A model generated the notes under the pieces. That model was not told the DNA's origin. It was given only the letters and a program-made list of their open reading frames with translations, and did no database searches. Shown here in pieces: positions 62,589 to 64,000 of a stretch of DNA of 64,000 nt. The DNA is from Pseudomonas triticifolii (GTDB lineage Bacteria > Pseudomonadota > Gammaproteobacteria > Pseudomonadales > Pseudomonadaceae). How positions within the stretch are numbered: position 1 is the stretch's first letter; each line of letters opens with the position of its first letter. The translations under genes and the position numbers were made by a program. The stretch is taken from the NCBI RefSeq assembly GCF_014358015.1, contig NZ_JACONV010000013.1, positions 1-64,000 of the forward strand, in the 5' to 3' direction.

Positions 62589-64000
62589 GTGACCGAGAAT
62601 AATCAAGACCTGAAGCAGGACTGGACCCGCCATCGTGAAGGCGAGGTACGTGCTGCCCGTGGGACTCAACTAACAGCCAAGAGCTGGCTGACCGAAGCGC
62701 CGCTGCGCATGTTGATGAACAACCTGGACCCGGAAGTGGCCGAGAACCCCAATGAACTGGTGGTCTACGGCGGTATCGGGCGAGCGGCGCGCAATTGGGA
62801 GTGCTACGACAAGATCGTCGAGAGCCTCACCCACCTGAATGACGACGAGACGCTGCTGGTGCAGTCCGGCAAGCCGGTCGGCGTGTTCAAGACCCACAGC
62901 AACGCCCCACGTGTCCTGATCGCCAACTCCAACCTGGTGCCGCACTGGGCGAGTTGGGAACACTTCAACGAACTGGATGCCAAGGGCCTGGCGATGTACG
63001 GCCAGATGACCGCAGGCAGCTGGATCTACATCGGCAGCCAGGGCATCGTGCAAGGCACCTACGAAACCTTCGTCGAAGCCGGTCGCCAACATTACGACGG
63101 CAACCTCAAAGGCCGCTGGGTGTTGACCGCAGGTCTGGGCGGCATGGGCGGCGCGCAACCATTGGCCGCAACACTGGCCGGCGCCTGCTCGCTGAACATC
63201 GAATGCCAGCAGAGCCGCATCGATTTCCGCATCAAGACCCGCTATGTCGACGAACAGGCCACCGATCTGGACGACGCGCTGGCCCGTATCGCCCACTACA
63301 CCGCTGAAGGCAAGGCCATCTCCATCGCGCTGTGCGGCAACGCGGCCGAAATCCTGCCGGAAATGGTCCGCCGTGGCGTGCGCCCGGACATGGTCACCGA
63401 CCAGACCAGCGCCCACGACCCGCTCAATGGCTACCTGCCCAAAGGCTGGACCTGGGACGAGTACCGCGCCCGCTCGGTGAGTGAGCCGGCCAGTGTGGCC
63501 AAGGCCGCCAAGCAATCGATGGCCGAACACGTCCAGGCCATGCTGGCGTTCCAGCAAGCCGGTATCCCGACCTTCGATTACGGCAATAACATCCGGCAGA
63601 TGGCCAAGGAAGTCGGCGTGACCAACGCCTTCGATTTCCCAGGCTTCGTTCCCGCCTACATCCGTCCGTTGTTCTGCCGTGGCATTGGTCCGTTCCGCTG
63701 GGCCGCGCTGTCGGGCGACCCGCAGGACATCTACAAGACCGACGCCAAGGTCAAGGAACTGATCCCGGACGACGAGCATTTGCACAACTGGCTGGACATG
63801 GCCCGCGAGCGCATCAGCTTCCAGGGTTTGCCCGCCCGTATCTGCTGGGTCGGTCTGGGTCAGCGCGCAAAACTCGGTCTGGCGTTCAACGAGATGGTAC
63901 GCAGCGGCGAGCTGTCGGCACCGGTCGTGATTGGTCGCGACCACCTGGACTCTGGCTCGGTTGCCAGCCCCAACCGCGAAACCGAATCCATGCGTGATGG
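62589..64000 (+). CDS. hutU: Urocanate hydratase (partial, runs off the window)
   Basis: 470 codons present of roughly 565. Starts at a GTG 8 nt after GAGGA. Converts urocanate to imidazolonepropionate using bound NAD+. SNAPRVLIANSNLVPHW, the NAD-binding GLGGMGGAQPLA (about residues 183-194), and the active-site Cys419 in ARICWVGLG (equivalent to Cys410 of the P. putida enzyme) are visible. The frame is open to the last base. The rest of the hut operon presumably follows. Confidence 0.96.
   Translation, partial: MTENNQDLKQDWTRHREGEVRAARGTQLTAKSWLTEAPLRMLMNNLDPEVAENPNELVVYGGIGRAARNWECYDKIVESLTHLNDDETLLVQSGKPVGVFKTHSNAPRVLIANSNLVPHWASWEHFNELDAKGLAMYGQMTAGSWIYIGSQGIVQGTYETFVEAGRQHYDGNLKGRWVLTAGLGGMGGAQPLAATLAGACSLNIECQQSRIDFRIKTRYVDEQATDLDDALARIAHYTAEGKAISIALCGNAAEILPEMVRRGVRPDMVTDQTSAHDPLNGYLPKGWTWDEYRARSVSEPASVAKAAKQSMAEHVQAMLAFQQAGIPTFDYGNNIRQMAKEVGVTNAFDFPGFVPAYIRPLFCRGIGPFRWAALSGDPQDIYKTDAKVKELIPDDEHLHNWLDMARERISFQGLPARICWVGLGQRAKLGLAFNEMVRSGELSAPVVIGRDHLDSGSVASPNRETESMRD

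Overview
The window is chromosomal DNA of a Pseudomonas, most likely of the P. syringae group. The evidence is high-GC coding, the class II pha locus (phaC1-phaZ-phaC2-phaD with phaF/phaI), opgG/opgH (the hrpM locus of P. syringae), hisI-hisE-tatABC behind ubiE-ubiJ-ubiB, a hut locus, and many Pseudomonas-type REP palindromes (GTGGGAGCGGACTTGTCCGC and variants). The species call is inference from gene content. No rRNA, tRNA, CRISPR array or insertion sequence was found.

Layout. 0-12 kb: ilvD, a PchP-like phosphatase, folA, a membrane protein/GTPase pair (DUF2868/DUF3482), malic enzyme, a secreted nuclease, rpmE and priA. 12-17.4 kb: argS, an FtsN-like SPOR protein, and hslV-hslU behind a clear sigma-32-type promoter, then a DUF971 protein. 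17.7-28.2 kb: the medium-chain polyhydroxyalkanoate locus, with synthases, depolymerase and regulator on the + strand and phasins PhaI/PhaF and a granule-region protein on the - strand. 28.3-34.4 kb: ubiquinone genes, hisI/hisE, tatABC and rsmE. 34.5-38.6 kb: two tandem chemoreceptors. 39-45.3 kb: opgG-opgH (periplasmic glucans), dtd and a proline iminopeptidase. 45.6-56 kb: glgP, a long REP array, a DUF2339/DUF3999 membrane pair, fbp, and small envelope proteins including a lipocalin. 56-64 kb: histidine utilisation genes hutF, hutC, hutD and hutU (cut by the window end), with nhaA, a DUF3455 protein and an ECF sigma/anti-sigma pair between hutD and hutU.

The most unusual region is about 23.0-26.4 kb. 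An AT-richer block sits between the convergent phaD and phaF genes. On the - strand it encodes a 34-residue peptide with a good ribosome binding site, a perfect stem-loop, a stand-alone YcaO-family enzyme and a fused ABC exporter. This is the layout of a ribosomally made, post-translationally modified peptide (RiPP) pathway. The peptide has no Cys or Thr, and no usual YcaO partner (E1/ThiF-like, dehydrogenase, TfuA) is visible, so the chemistry is open. A second small open frame lies just upstream.

The second striking structure is the 48.06-49.00 kb array: eight units at an exact 113-bp period, each carrying an inverted pair of REP palindromes. Palindrome sequence and linker type change together between units. 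A related element at 38.5-39.0 kb is part of a 285-bp-offset duplication that copied the 3' end of a chemoreceptor gene.
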